Part shown: positions 1 to 8,908 of the stretch, piece by piece | Numbering within the stretch: position 1 is the first letter of the stretch | Layout: the number at the start of each line of letters is the position of its first letter | From: Euryarchaeota archaeon UBA86 | Lineage (GTDB): Archaea; Thermoplasmatota; Poseidoniia; Poseidoniales; Thalassarchaeaceae | Direction of reading: 5' to 3' | NCBI GenBank assembly: GCA_002503055.1 | Contig: DAQX01000017.1 | Coordinates: 1 to 35,203, forward strand | Length of the DNA: 35,203 bases | The notes under the pieces: generated by a model | What the model was told of the DNA's origin: nothing | Seen by the model: the letters and a program-made list of their open reading frames with translations, nothing else | The model's database searches: none | Program-made: the position numbers and the translations under genes

Positions 1-1
1 G

Positions 2-77
2 GCCGACATAGCTTAGTTGGTGGAGCGGCGGACTGTTAATCCGCAGGTCGCAGGTTCGAGTCCTGCTGTCGGCGCCA
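2..77 (+). tRNA. tRNA-Asn (anticodon GTT), CCA encoded
   Basis: A full cloverleaf can be folded. The acceptor stem pairs 2-8 with 67-73, the D stem starts at 11, and the anticodon stem pairs 28-32 with 40-44 around the loop CTGTTAA (33-39), giving anticodon GTT at 35-37. The T stem pairs 50-54 with 62-66. The discriminator is G74 and CCA (75-77) is encoded in the DNA. There is no intron. The 3' end lies one base from the stop codon of the convergent gene that follows. Confidence 0.97.
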
Positions 78-78
78 C

Positions 79-2427
79 TCAATCTCTTCTTGCGAAAGCA
101 GCTAGAGCCAGTACGGCTAGTGCTGAAATAAGTCCGAATCCAGGAGTTCCATTATCCTCGTTTGGATCTATGTAATTGGGCCCATCTGTGTCATCGGGGT
201 CCATCTCATCACAGATATCGTCTCCATCTATGTCACCAGGTAAGGAGGATGAATCCAGCGGGTCGCTAGCACAATCTTCCTCAAAAGAATCGGAGAATTG
301 GTCGCCATCGTCATCCTCGTCGGCGTTGTCGCCAATACCATCTCCATCGGTATCATCCCACTCCGAACCGTCGAACGGGAATGCATCATCTCCATCAGCA
401 ACTCCATCTCCATCGTCATCCGGATCTAGTAAATTGCAGTTACCATCATTGTCGAAGTCCATTGGAACCAAGTTTGCATTACCGGAATCACTGCCGCAAT
501 CATCTTCCTCAATATTTGACCATCCATCGCCATCAACATCCTCATCTGAGTTGTCGCCGACTCCGTCTCCATCTAGGTCACTCCACTCACTGGAATCATT
601 CGGAAAATCATCGTCTATATCCAGCACGCCATCATCATCGTCATCCGAATCTAGTTGGTCGCAAATGCCATCGCCGTCACTGTCTACCGGGACCGAACCA
701 CTGTCTAGAGAATCGCTGCCGCAGTCCTCTTCCGATGAATCCGGCCAACCATCTCCATCGTCATCGTAGTCTCCATTGTCACCGTTACCGTCGCCATCGG
801 TGTCAATCCATTCTGTGGAATCGTCAGGGAATGCATCATCGTCATCATCAACTCCGTCATTATCGGAGTCATTGTCCATGGTGTCGCAATCACCATCTCC
901 ATCAGAATCAACAGGTATTGAATTGACATCTAGTGGATCGGAACCGCACCAACCTTCCACTTGATCTGTGTACCCATCACCATCATCATCGTAGTCAATT
1001 GGGTCGCAGTCACCATCGCCGTCAGTATCTGTAGGAACCGAATTGGCATCCAGTGGGTCAGAGAAGCATCTCTCTTCCATCAAATCGGTGATGCCATCAT
1101 TATCATCATCATCATCGACATTGTCGCCCTTACCATCTCCATCGGCATCGGACCACTCCGATGGGTCGTTAGGGAATGCATCATTATCATCCAAAACACC
1201 ATCGTTGTCATCATCATCATCCACACCGTCACAGATACCATCCATGTCATTGTCAGTAGTTTCGTTGGGATCTAAGGGGTCACAATCGTTACCATCCTCA
1301 ACTCCGTCATTGTCGTCGTCAGAATCAAGGTAGTCGCAAACTCCATCACCATCCGTGTCCGTTGGTGTCGAGTCTCCGTTCAGTGGATTTGTATTGCATG
1401 AAACTTCATCGGTGTCGTCCCAACCATCGTTATCATCATCAGGGTCATTTTCGTTAGCGATTCCATCGCCATCGAAATCATCACCTTCTAGGGCATCACA
1501 GATTCCATTTCCATCTGTATCGCTAGGAACATCGTTGGCATCCAGGGGATCCGTTCCACAGTCGACTTCATCATCATCCGACCAGCCATCATTGTCATCA
1601 TCATCGTCAGCCATCATAGCGACTGAAGATGTGAATACTACATTGTCAATGTAAACTGATTCGGATTGCGAGTTGCTAGTAAACTCAACCTCCAAACTTC
1701 CTTGTCCTAGAGATCCAATGTTCGAACTAAAACTATTCCAAACTCCCATGTAAGAGGCAAAACCTCCATGATTGCTAGAACCAGTAGCACCAGTCACATT
1801 TACCAATTCAACTGTTGAGGAAATCCCTACAAATCTAATAATTAGGTTGTCTGTAAGTTCGTAACTATTTCCAGACCCGCCCTGAACAAAAACATCGAAA
1901 GTCATTGAATCCGCTGTAACGGCGTCAAGAGCCAAGGTTGCAGTTCCGTCAACATCACCCATCTGGTATCCTTGCGTTCCTTCGGTGTAATTCCCTACCG
2001 TTCCGGTATAGTTTGCAGTTCCAAAATAATCTCCATCAGTAAGCCCAACTCCTCCATTTGAGGTATAGAATGTAGTGAAACCAATCTCAGAACCATTGGT
2101 CTGATTATGGGCTACATGGGGTTCATTCGCATTATTCCAGAGATAGTAATTTGAAGTCCCATTCCCAGTATCGTAGTACTTTGCACCATTAGTGAATGGA
2201 TCCTCAAAAGAGGTGTAGGCAATTATCGACTGATATGTACAGCTACTAACTACAGTATCCGGCAAACCATCCCCATCTGTATCAGTATCGGCACAGGGGT
2301 TGTCGGGGAAATCATCGTCTACATCATCGGTTCCATCCCCGTCAGAGTCAGTAGCTAGAACGGTGTACGGGACCATTAGTAGAAGCAGTACAGTCAGGAT
2401 TGTTGCATAGGTAGCGCGGCGGCTCAT
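79..2427 (-). CDS. Secreted thrombospondin type 3 repeat protein with PGF-CTERM-like sorting tail
   Basis: This is a probable 782-residue surface protein. After the chosen start (MSRRATYA) comes a basic n-region and a hydrophobic signal peptide. A short Asp-rich stretch follows, then about 200 residues of beta-rich, Asn/Thr/Gly-rich sequence resembling a jelly-roll-type module (family not recognised). Residues about 262-748 are Asp-rich DxDxDGxxD repeats of the thrombospondin type 3 kind, which bind calcium. The C-terminus has GTPGFG, a hydrophobic segment and a final ARRD, which matches the PGF-CTERM layout recognised by archaeosortase; lipid-linked anchoring is therefore inferred. An in-frame ATG 42 bases upstream (2469) would put 14 polar residues before the signal peptide. 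The ATG at 2427 fits better and has a TATA-like element 30 bases upstream. Probable role is a calcium-binding adhesin or structural protein; no enzyme motif was seen. Confidence 0.85.
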   Translation of the reverse strand: MSRRATYATILTVLLLLMVPYTVLATDSDGDGTDDVDDDFPDNPCADTDTDGDGLPDTVVSSCTYQSIIAYTSFEDPFTNGAKYYDTGNGTSNYYLWNNANEPHVAHNQTNGSEIGFTTFYTSNGGVGLTDGDYFGTANYTGTVGNYTEGTQGYQMGDVDGTATLALDAVTADSMTFDVFVQGGSGNSYELTDNLIIRFVGISSTVELVNVTGATGSSNHGGFASYMGVWNSFSSNIGSLGQGSLEVEFTSNSQSESVYIDNVVFTSSVAMMADDDDDNDGWSDDDEVDCGTDPLDANDVPSDTDGNGICDALEGDDFDGDGIANENDPDDDNDGWDDTDEVSCNTNPLNGDSTPTDTDGDGVCDYLDSDDDNDGVEDGNDCDPLDPNETTDNDMDGICDGVDDDDDNDGVLDDNDAFPNDPSEWSDADGDGKGDNVDDDDDNDGITDLMEERCFSDPLDANSVPTDTDGDGDCDPIDYDDDGDGYTDQVEGWCGSDPLDVNSIPVDSDGDGDCDTMDNDSDNDGVDDDDDAFPDDSTEWIDTDGDGNGDNGDYDDDGDGWPDSSEEDCGSDSLDSGSVPVDSDGDGICDQLDSDDDDDGVLDIDDDFPNDSSEWSDLDGDGVGDNSDEDVDGDGWSNIEEDDCGSDSGNANLVPMDFDNDGNCNLLDPDDDGDGVADGDDAFPFDGSEWDDTDGDGIGDNADEDDDGDQFSDSFEEDCASDPLDSSSLPGDIDGDDICDEMDPDDTDGPNYIDPNEDNGTPGFGLISALAVLALAAFARRD
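180..1640 (-). repeat. Tandem thrombospondin type 3 (DxDxDGxxD) coding repeats
   Basis: On the plus strand this stretch is dominated by cat/atc/gtc/tcc triplets, the complement of Asp, Gly and Asn codons. It encodes about 20 imperfect calcium-binding loops in longer units that often carry a C-GSDPLD or DAFP-D-EW signature. The repeats are protein-level and too divergent at the DNA level to be a CRISPR array. The biased composition leaves few stop codons on the opposite strand. Confidence 0.85.
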
Positions 2428-2450
2428 GCATTCCCATACTAGACCCGATT

Positions 2451-2457
2451 CAAAATA
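2451..2457 (-). promoter_or_regulatory. TATA-like element for a leaderless transcript of the TSP3-repeat gene
   Basis: Read on the minus strand the bases are TATTTTG. The first T (2457) is 30 bases upstream of the A of the ATG at 2427, the spacing expected between an archaeal TATA box and the start site of a leaderless mRNA. No Shine-Dalgarno sequence precedes this ATG. This is position and composition evidence only. Confidence 0.35.
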
Positions 2458-2535
2458 CTCTCCCTTCATTCGCCACAGTACAGTCGTTCAGATGAACTTC
2501 CGCTAACCTCTTTGACCTACTTTCGATGCAAGTTC

Positions 2536-3813
2536 ATGAACGCACGCGAATCTGCTACGAGAATATTGGAAGCAGTCGACGAATCTGGTAGACATTATCG
2601 TGACAGCTTACCGATGATTGCCAGTGAGAATGTCCTCAGCCCTCTTGTACGTAAGGCCTGCGATTCGGACCTTCACGGCAGGTATGCCGAAGGCCTACCC
2701 GGCAAGAGGTACTACCAGGGTTGTGAGGACTTTGACACAATTGAAGAGATTGGCATTGAATCGGCAAAGCGCGTATTCGATTGCAGTTTTGCAAACATCC
2801 AATCGACATCGGGAACTGTCTCAAACATGGCCGGGCTGAAGGCATTAGCGGAGCCAGGGGATACTATTACCGCAGTTTCTACTGCTGATGGAGGACACAT
2901 CTCACACGCACGCATGGGGGCTGTAGGGGTAAGGGGCCTCAATCTGATTACATATCCATGGATTGAGAGTCGGATGGAACCCGACATAGATGCCGCAGCT
3001 GCTCTGATTCGAGAGACCGAACCTAGTCTGGCTCTGTTCGGCCAGTCCGTCTTCCTATTCCCGACACCCTTGCAAGAGTTGGCGGACGCAGCCCATGAGG
3101 TTGGTGCTAGAGTGATGTATGACGCTGCTCATGTACTGGGGCTGATTGCAGGAGGGCAATTCCAGGATCCACTCAGAGAGGGCGCAGACCTGATGACGGG
3201 AAGTAGCCACAAGACATTCCCCGGGCCACAAGGCGGATTTCTTCTGTCCGACTCTGATGATGCTAAGTTCATGCGTAAAATCAACAGCTCCGTTTTCCCA
3301 GGAGTCTGCTCTACTTACCATCTGCACCATGTTGCAGGCAAAGCCGTCGCTCTAGCTGAATTTGAGGCGTTCGGGCCCGATTATGCCAAAGACACGGTCG
3401 CTAACGCCAAAGCTCTAGGCGCTGCATTGGCGGCAGAAGGCTTCGATGTTATGGCCGAAGAAAGAGACTACACTGCCAGCCATCAGGTCTTGACCCGCCA
3501 TGGGGATCCTGATTCAGGAACGGGTAGGGATGCTGCTGCCTTGCTTGAGGAAGCAGGCATTATCACCAACATGAATATGCTACCAGGGGACACCAAGGCA
3601 ATGGCACCAAGCGGCTTGAGACTGGGTGTGCCCGAGCTAACAAGACTAGGCATGGGTGTAGATGAGATGCAAGATGTCGCCGGCTTCTTCGCTAGCGTGC
3701 TAATTGCGGGGGATGACCCGGCTAAAGTAAAGCAGGATGTAAGCGAATTCAAGTCAGGTTTTCTTGAAGTCGGCTATTGCTTTGAGCCCGGTCCAGCATA
3801 CCCTGGTCTCTAG
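2536..3813 (+). CDS. glyA: Serine hydroxymethyltransferase
   Basis: This pyridoxal-phosphate enzyme interconverts serine and glycine, moving a one-carbon unit to a pterin carrier (folate or methanopterin type not decidable here). Recognisable family blocks are present: MIASENVLSP near the N-terminus, GRYAEGLPGKRYYQGC, YDAAHVLGLIAGG, and the cofactor-lysine motif GSSHKTFPGPQGG with the Schiff-base Lys at about residue 226. At 425 residues it has the usual family length. The ATG at 2536 (MNARES) was chosen over an upstream in-frame TTG at 2512, because the extra eight residues do not resemble the family start. No Shine-Dalgarno is visible. The short gap to the next gene on the same strand may allow read-through. 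The glycine produced is the substrate of PurD, encoded later in the window. Confidence 0.96.
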   Translation: MNARESATRILEAVDESGRHYRDSLPMIASENVLSPLVRKACDSDLHGRYAEGLPGKRYYQGCEDFDTIEEIGIESAKRVFDCSFANIQSTSGTVSNMAGLKALAEPGDTITAVSTADGGHISHARMGAVGVRGLNLITYPWIESRMEPDIDAAAALIRETEPSLALFGQSVFLFPTPLQELADAAHEVGARVMYDAAHVLGLIAGGQFQDPLREGADLMTGSSHKTFPGPQGGFLLSDSDDAKFMRKINSSVFPGVCSTYHLHHVAGKAVALAEFEAFGPDYAKDTVANAKALGAALAAEGFDVMAEERDYTASHQVLTRHGDPDSGTGRDAAALLEEAGIITNMNMLPGDTKAMAPSGLRLGVPELTRLGMGVDEMQDVAGFFASVLIAGDDPAKVKQDVSEFKSGFLEVGYCFEPGPAYPGL

Positions 3814-3852
3814 CCAATTCTGCCTCAGGCTTATTCTGCCAAACCTACTCGC

Positions 3853-6800
3853 ATGCCCATGCGACAGCATCGCTCGATAGCATTCATGCTCTGCATGTTG
3901 ATGCTAACTTCGGGATGCCTAGGGCTTTTTGGAAACGACGCCGAGCAGCCCGAAGAAGTAGATTGCCAGACACAACCTACTCATCCAGATTGTTTTGTTG
4001 ATGTCATAACCGAGGAAGATTGTACAATTCAACAGGTATTCACTGGCGATTCTTGCAGACTTATGCAGGCGCCTTCACAACTCTCCTATGGGGAGGACTC
4101 AATCACACTGGTTGTGGGCATAGAAATGCAGGCACTCACTCCTTCATTCCAAGGTGATGGCCCTCAGAACTGGTTCGTCAACCCACGACTCCCGGATGGA
4201 CTAGAACTCGATGCCTCCGGAGTAATCTCAGGAAATCCTCTCGTAGAGACAGAGTCAATGAGGCACACCATCATAGGAACCAACGCAATGGGTTCCACTG
4301 CCACTACTCTAGATATCGTGGTCCAAGCACCAGTGCCAGAGTCTATTCATTACCTCAGCGAAACTCTAGCATGTACACTGCACTCACATTGTGGAATGGA
4401 TCCTCCTTTGGTAATTGGCGGCTCAGCGCAAGTATGGACTGTCGAACCTCCTCTGCCCGGGGAACTAGAAATTTTAGAGGACGGTTCTATTTCCGGAACA
4501 GCCCGAATATTAGGCCACTCAAATCACACTATAACAGCCTCAAACACAGGCGGATTTGCTGAGACCACGCTGAGAATCGTGACTCTCCACGAAGAGCCCC
4601 AATCTCTGTCTTATCCAGGTCATCCATTCTACTGGACTATCGGCGAAAATGAGCATGCGATTCCATCTTACGAAGGAGGCCAAGTGACTCACTGGTCAAT
4701 CGAGCCTCCGGCCCCTCCAGGAGTCACACTACACCAAGAGGATGGCTCACTTAGTGGCACTCCTGATGCGGTTCATCCACTCAGAGAATACATCATTACA
4801 GCTCACAATACTGGAGGCTCCTTATCTACCACTATTCTGATTGATGTTAGAGATCTAGCAGTGGAGAATCTAAGGTATGATCCCTATATCTTCGATCTCA
4901 GACAAGGCGAAGACATTGGACAAATCAATCCAACATGGCTAGGAGGGACTCCCGATACTTGGGAGATTCACCCTTCTCTTCCAAATGGCTTCCAGATTGA
5001 CACCTATACTGGCGCAATAACTGGTACTGCAACATTGTTACAGACCTGGTCAACTCACACTGTCTGGGCAAACAATTCAGGAGGTTTCGCTTCTACCACA
5101 CTCCAGTTCAGAGTTACCAGCCTACCTCCCGATGCAATCTCTTGGCCCAACAATCAATTTGCTCTTCCTTCAAATCAGAGCACACACATTCCAGTAACAA
5201 ACAACGGCCCTGAAATTGATACTTGGGAGGTTCATCCAGATCTCCCTGCTGGACTCTCACTACAGGAAGGAGATATCTCCGGTACGCCCACTGAGAGGGC
5301 TGATTGGATGCAATATACAGTGTGGGCAAACAATTCAGGAGGTTCTGCAGGTCTGATGCTATGGATTGCAGTTCACGATTTGCGAGCCGATCAATCTGAC
5401 TTACTGCGTGGTATGGGTGAGACCAATTGGGGAGGATGGCCTTCTCCTATACTACCGATAGGAGAGTGGGCTTTCCCAATTGGCTTCACACAGGAAGGTT
5501 ACGGCTCCACTATCCCAGTAATCTCGGCGAGCCATGTCGGCCGTGGTAAGATGCTCGGTTACGGGCATGAAAGTTGGGTAGATGGGGCCGGAGAAGCAGA
5601 GACTGAGTTCTCTCTTCGAGCCGTTGAGTGGGTGTGTGGAGAGAATGCCGATGTAGGACTTGCATATGGTGCTGGATTTGACGACTTCGAGGACGAGTTA
5701 CAAGCAGAAGGACATACTGTCCACCTTTCAGTAACTCCTGCTGAACTTTCAGGACTAGACTGTTTACTAGATGAGTTCTGGAACGGACATGATGACCAAG
5801 ACAATCAGAACTTGATTGATTTTATGCTAGAAGGAGGCGGACTCATAATGGGTGGCCACGCTTGGTATTGGTCTTACTCCAACACCGATGTAGCACACAA
5901 CTACCCAGGCAATAAGATCGCCAAAACATCCGGACTATTCGTCTCACATGCATGGGGTTACAACAATGTGGATTTGTCCAATATCCCTCACGAACTAGCC
6001 CGTCCTCATGCAGCCATTGAGGCAATCAAAGCAGACAGGATTGCCAATCAGACTCTCTCAACGGATGATGCAGCCGTAGCAGACGAGACACTATCTGTTT
6101 GCACCGGCGTAGTGACTCTTGACTTCCATGGCTTTTGGTCGCCACTTAGGGAGACTGTCAATGCAACCGGTTGGACAATTATCGAATATGGCACTCTTTG
6201 GCAGAATGTCGGCCACAATATGGGAGAGGACCCTGTAGCAGATACAATACTCAGGGTTGAGGCAGCACTAACTCAAGGTCTGCCGGCCAATGAATTACCC
6301 GCACACCCCAGCCATATCGAATTTCCAGGGGAGGTACCTTCGAATGCGACTAGGATTTCCCGTACTCTTACTATAGACGGAAATCAAAGCGGACTCCCGA
6401 GCAACTTCGGCTACTCTCAGGCTAGATCTCATGTTCGGATGACTACTGGCCTGTACGCCGCTCCGGGAGAGGTAGTTACTGTCACACTCCCTTCCGGAGT
6501 AGTAGATTCAGGTACCTATGTTTTGGTAGGAGCGCATAGTGACAGCCTATGGAGTAAGAGTCAGTTACATCGCCATCCTCAGATAGTCAGGTGGTGGTAT
6601 GTTGACCAGCAGACCATGGAAGTTGGTAACGCCTTTGGTGGGCCTATTTACATCGCGATTTCGCCAGGTTCGACATTAGGCGACTTCCAAGTCACAATAT
6701 CTGATGCCGTCAAGGCCCCAACTTACATCCACGGTCAGACCGATGTCTTCCAATGGCTACAGCAATACCGTCACGACCCAGCGCCTTGGGCTGAGATCGG

Positions 6801-7845
6801 AAGTGGCCAGTTCATACTGACAGTGCCAAGCTATGAAATCAGGGATTTGGACAACCCTCAGGATCTGATGGATTGGTGGGATGAAGCCCTAGAGATGGAA
6901 CACGAACTCTACGGATACCTTCCTTGGCCCAGAATCGAGAGAGCAGTGTTTGATGCACAGATTTCAGCTGGATGGATGCACTCGGGCTATCCTTTCATGG
7001 CTCACGACCTTAGTGTCGCTGGAGTAGTCAATGTCTCTTATATGTCAGAGAATGGAGATTGGGGAATGTTCCACGAACTAGGTCACAATCATCAGTGGAT
7101 GCCCTCAACTCTCCCGGGAACGACGGAGACAAGTTGCAACTTCGCTAGTGTGTATTTGATGGAAGAATTAGTTGGAGTCGAGGGGCATGGGGCAGTAGAC
7201 CCTGCTCAGAGGGATTCACGCATGAGCAGTTACTTCGAAGATGGCTCGAATATCTCAAACTGGACGGTTTGGACAGCCCTGGACACATATCTAATCATCA
7301 AGGAAGAATGGGGATGGAGTCCGATTACTGAGGCACTATCTGTCTACTACACTCTTCCTGCAGCCGAAGTACCTAGTGGTGGAAATGAGGAGTTTAACGC
7401 TTGGGTACTACACCTCTCAAACGCTACCGGATTCAACCTTGCTCCATATCATGCGGCTTGGGGATTCCCACTGACTCAAGCTACCTTTGATTCTCTCGAA
7501 CACCTTCCTGTCTGGGTAGACGACCCTTTGCGAGGAGAGTTCTATGCCTACGAAGCCATTCTACGAAACCTCAGTACGACAAATGTGACTAGTAGTACTA
7601 CAGATGTAATCTGGGATGTCTATGACAACGGTACCAATACTACTCTGACTGTATACTATGGGCCGGCCGACATGGGCAACAACTCGCAACTCTGGCCAAA
7701 CAGCATCGCCATCGGAACGCCTCAAGTCGGACCTGACTCAGTCAACATTGCATTCACAGGAGATAGTACTCATTACATCCGTATCAAGGCATCCAATGAA
7801 GAAGGAACTGTCTGGTTCGGTCCGATTTCGGTGACGCCTAACTAA
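3853..7845 (+). CDS. Secreted lipoprotein with five Ig-like repeats, GATase-like domain and zinc peptidase M60 domain
   Basis: A 1330-residue predicted extracellular metalloprotease. The N-terminus is a lipoprotein signal ending in MLTSGC, so Cys would be lipidated. Residues about 79-515 hold five repeats of about 88 residues with the pattern W-x-hP-x-LP-G...G-x-I(S/T)GT...NN-x-GG, typical of putative Ig (He_PIG-type) modules. Residues about 520-800 resemble the class-I glutamine-amidotransferase-like fold found next to M60 domains in TCAF/FAM115-like proteins. The C-terminal part includes TTGLYAAPGE, and the zinc site HELGH at 1074-1078 followed by N-H-Q. E1092 is a candidate third ligand, matching the M60 HExxH-x(n)-E signature. 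Family members cleave mucin-type or other glycoproteins; the substrate here is unknown. The 3' end overlaps the convergent acyltransferase gene by 8 bases. ATG 3859 is an alternative start. Confidence 0.88.
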   Translation: MPMRQHRSIAFMLCMLMLTSGCLGLFGNDAEQPEEVDCQTQPTHPDCFVDVITEEDCTIQQVFTGDSCRLMQAPSQLSYGEDSITLVVGIEMQALTPSFQGDGPQNWFVNPRLPDGLELDASGVISGNPLVETESMRHTIIGTNAMGSTATTLDIVVQAPVPESIHYLSETLACTLHSHCGMDPPLVIGGSAQVWTVEPPLPGELEILEDGSISGTARILGHSNHTITASNTGGFAETTLRIVTLHEEPQSLSYPGHPFYWTIGENEHAIPSYEGGQVTHWSIEPPAPPGVTLHQEDGSLSGTPDAVHPLREYIITAHNTGGSLSTTILIDVRDLAVENLRYDPYIFDLRQGEDIGQINPTWLGGTPDTWEIHPSLPNGFQIDTYTGAITGTATLLQTWSTHTVWANNSGGFASTTLQFRVTSLPPDAISWPNNQFALPSNQSTHIPVTNNGPEIDTWEVHPDLPAGLSLQEGDISGTPTERADWMQYTVWANNSGGSAGLMLWIAVHDLRADQSDLLRGMGETNWGGWPSPILPIGEWAFPIGFTQEGYGSTIPVISASHVGRGKMLGYGHESWVDGAGEAETEFSLRAVEWVCGENADVGLAYGAGFDDFEDELQAEGHTVHLSVTPAELSGLDCLLDEFWNGHDDQDNQNLIDFMLEGGGLIMGGHAWYWSYSNTDVAHNYPGNKIAKTSGLFVSHAWGYNNVDLSNIPHELARPHAAIEAIKADRIANQTLSTDDAAVADETLSVCTGVVTLDFHGFWSPLRETVNATGWTIIEYGTLWQNVGHNMGEDPVADTILRVEAALTQGLPANELPAHPSHIEFPGEVPSNATRISRTLTIDGNQSGLPSNFGYSQARSHVRMTTGLYAAPGEVVTVTLPSGVVDSGTYVLVGAHSDSLWSKSQLHRHPQIVRWWYVDQQTMEVGNAFGGPIYIAISPGSTLGDFQVTISDAVKAPTYIHGQTDVFQWLQQYRHDPAPWAEIGSGQFILTVPSYEIRDLDNPQDLMDWWDEALEMEHELYGYLPWPRIERAVFDAQISAGWMHSGYPFMAHDLSVAGVVNVSYMSENGDWGMFHELGHNHQWMPSTLPGTTETSCNFASVYLMEELVGVEGHGAVDPAQRDSRMSSYFEDGSNISNWTVWTALDTYLIIKEEWGWSPITEALSVYYTLPAAEVPSGGNEEFNAWVLHLSNATGFNLAPYHAAWGFPLTQATFDSLEHLPVWVDDPLRGEFYAYEAILRNLSTTNVTSSTTDVIWDVYDNGTNTTLTVYYGPADMGNNSQLWPNSIAIGTPQVGPDSVNIAFTGDSTHYIRIKASNEEGTVWFGPISVTPN
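4085..5400 (+). repeat. Five in-frame Ig-like repeats, the last two sharing a 22-bp identical block
   Basis: The anchor Trp codons of the five units lie at 4171, 4435, 4693, 4960 and 5224, a period of 258-267 bases (86-89 codons). Units 4 and 5 share an identical 22-base block at 5065-5086 and 5323-5344, 258 bases apart and in the same frame, encoding WANNSGG. That suggests relatively recent duplication or gene conversion between these two units. The other units are more diverged. Confidence 0.75.
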
Positions 7846-8908
7846 CTCTTCTGAGAAGAGATTCCAGTGAAAACTCCGGGAAGTACTTCTGGTGCCAGAT
7901 TGCCAATGGAATCCAGACTAGAGTATGCCCGATAGTGACGACGAATGCAGGAAACAATTCCAGCCGTGGCTCTCCCTGCATAGCCGAGGCCACGACTCCC
8001 AATACTGCGAAATGAGCCACATAAACGCTCAGGGTTATTTTACCTAGGGGCTCAAGGAAGGACAGACTATCTCCTTTCCATGGCCCTCCACCACTGCTTT
8101 CATTACCTTCCAATATCCTATGCGCCAGTAGTGCAAATGTACCTGAAACCACTAGGAACGCAGTACTGGCGGGGAAGAAGGTCAACACAGCATCTCCTTC
8201 AGTTAGTGCCCATGGGATATTTTCTATTACAGCGATTACTATGGTGATTGTAGTCGCTGCTAATCCCATTGCGATGTTACGCTCTCTCATGCTAGGATTC
8301 TCTGACAGGTCGTAGACGAGAGTTCCTAGAAGTACAAAGAACAACCAAGGAACAGCAGGGTAGGTGCCATTCCAGAGCAACCTGGCAACCCATTCCGAAG
8401 TACCGTCCGACGCCACCCTCTCCCACCAAGTCCAGTCGGATCCAGCCGCATCACCGAGAACTATTGGAGAAGCTACCATTAGTAGCATCAGCACTGCCCT
8501 CGCTCGCATACTCAGTTTGACCAATACTGGAGCCAGCAAGGCAGCAATGGCCAACAGAGTCAGCACCCCGGGAGTGTGCCACTGGAACCTACCTCCTCTC
8601 TCTACATTGAGTAGGACATTGACTAGAAGTTGACAGATAGTCAGCAGAACCACTCTGGGCATCAGCCAACTAATCCAACCTGAGATATCCATTGGGCCCT
8701 GAACAACTCTCCTAGATGCACTCATGTGAATGCCCCATCCAGAGATCATCACAAACATTGGAGCAGCCATCCCTCCGAAGGCCGCGGCAACAAAGGCAGC
8801 AGGGTCGCCAACAGACATGCCTCTAGGGGGTACTATCGCAGCGGTATGTACTTCCACCATACAGAGTACGGCAATAGCTCTAATCCTGTCAATATGAGAT
8901 AGTCTCAA
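7838..8908 (-). CDS. Membrane acyltransferase (acyltransferase-3 / HGSNAT-like)
   Basis: A 356-residue polytopic membrane protein with about ten hydrophobic segments. The N-terminal block HIDRIRAIAVLCMVEVHTA followed by AAPMFVMISGWG matches the acyltransferase-3 / DUF1624-HGSNAT superfamily pattern, in which an early Arg and a membrane His are functionally important. Such proteins O- or N-acylate sugars or lipids across the membrane; the substrate here is unknown. The start is a TTG at 8908, supported by a strong AGGTGAT on the minus strand three bases upstream and by a TTGA overlap with the deoA stop. The next Met would remove the conserved N-terminal block. It is the last gene of the minus-strand cluster and overlaps the M60 gene tail-to-tail by 8 bases. 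Confidence 0.72.
   Translation of the reverse strand: MRLSHIDRIRAIAVLCMVEVHTAAIVPPRGMSVGDPAAFVAAAFGGMAAPMFVMISGWGIHMSASRRVVQGPMDISGWISWLMPRVVLLTICQLLVNVLLNVERGGRFQWHTPGVLTLLAIAALLAPVLVKLSMRARAVLMLLMVASPIVLGDAAGSDWTWWERVASDGTSEWVARLLWNGTYPAVPWLFFVLLGTLVYDLSENPSMRERNIAMGLAATTITIVIAVIENIPWALTEGDAVLTFFPASTAFLVVSGTFALLAHRILEGNESSGGGPWKGDSLSFLEPLGKITLSVYVAHFAVLGVVASAMQGEPRLELFPAFVVTIGHTLVWIPLAIWHQKYFPEFSLESLLRRVS

Noticed and set aside
600..1400. Regularly spaced short repeats resembling a CRISPR array
   Set aside because: The repeats are imperfect, vary in length in multiples of three and translate to calcium loops; there are no uniform spacers.
176..1654. Several long plus-strand open frames rich in Ser/Pro or His
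   Set aside because: They are complementary to the Asp/Gly repeat codons of the TSP3 gene, which rarely give stops on the other strand. They have low complexity, no plausible domains and mutually overlapping frames.
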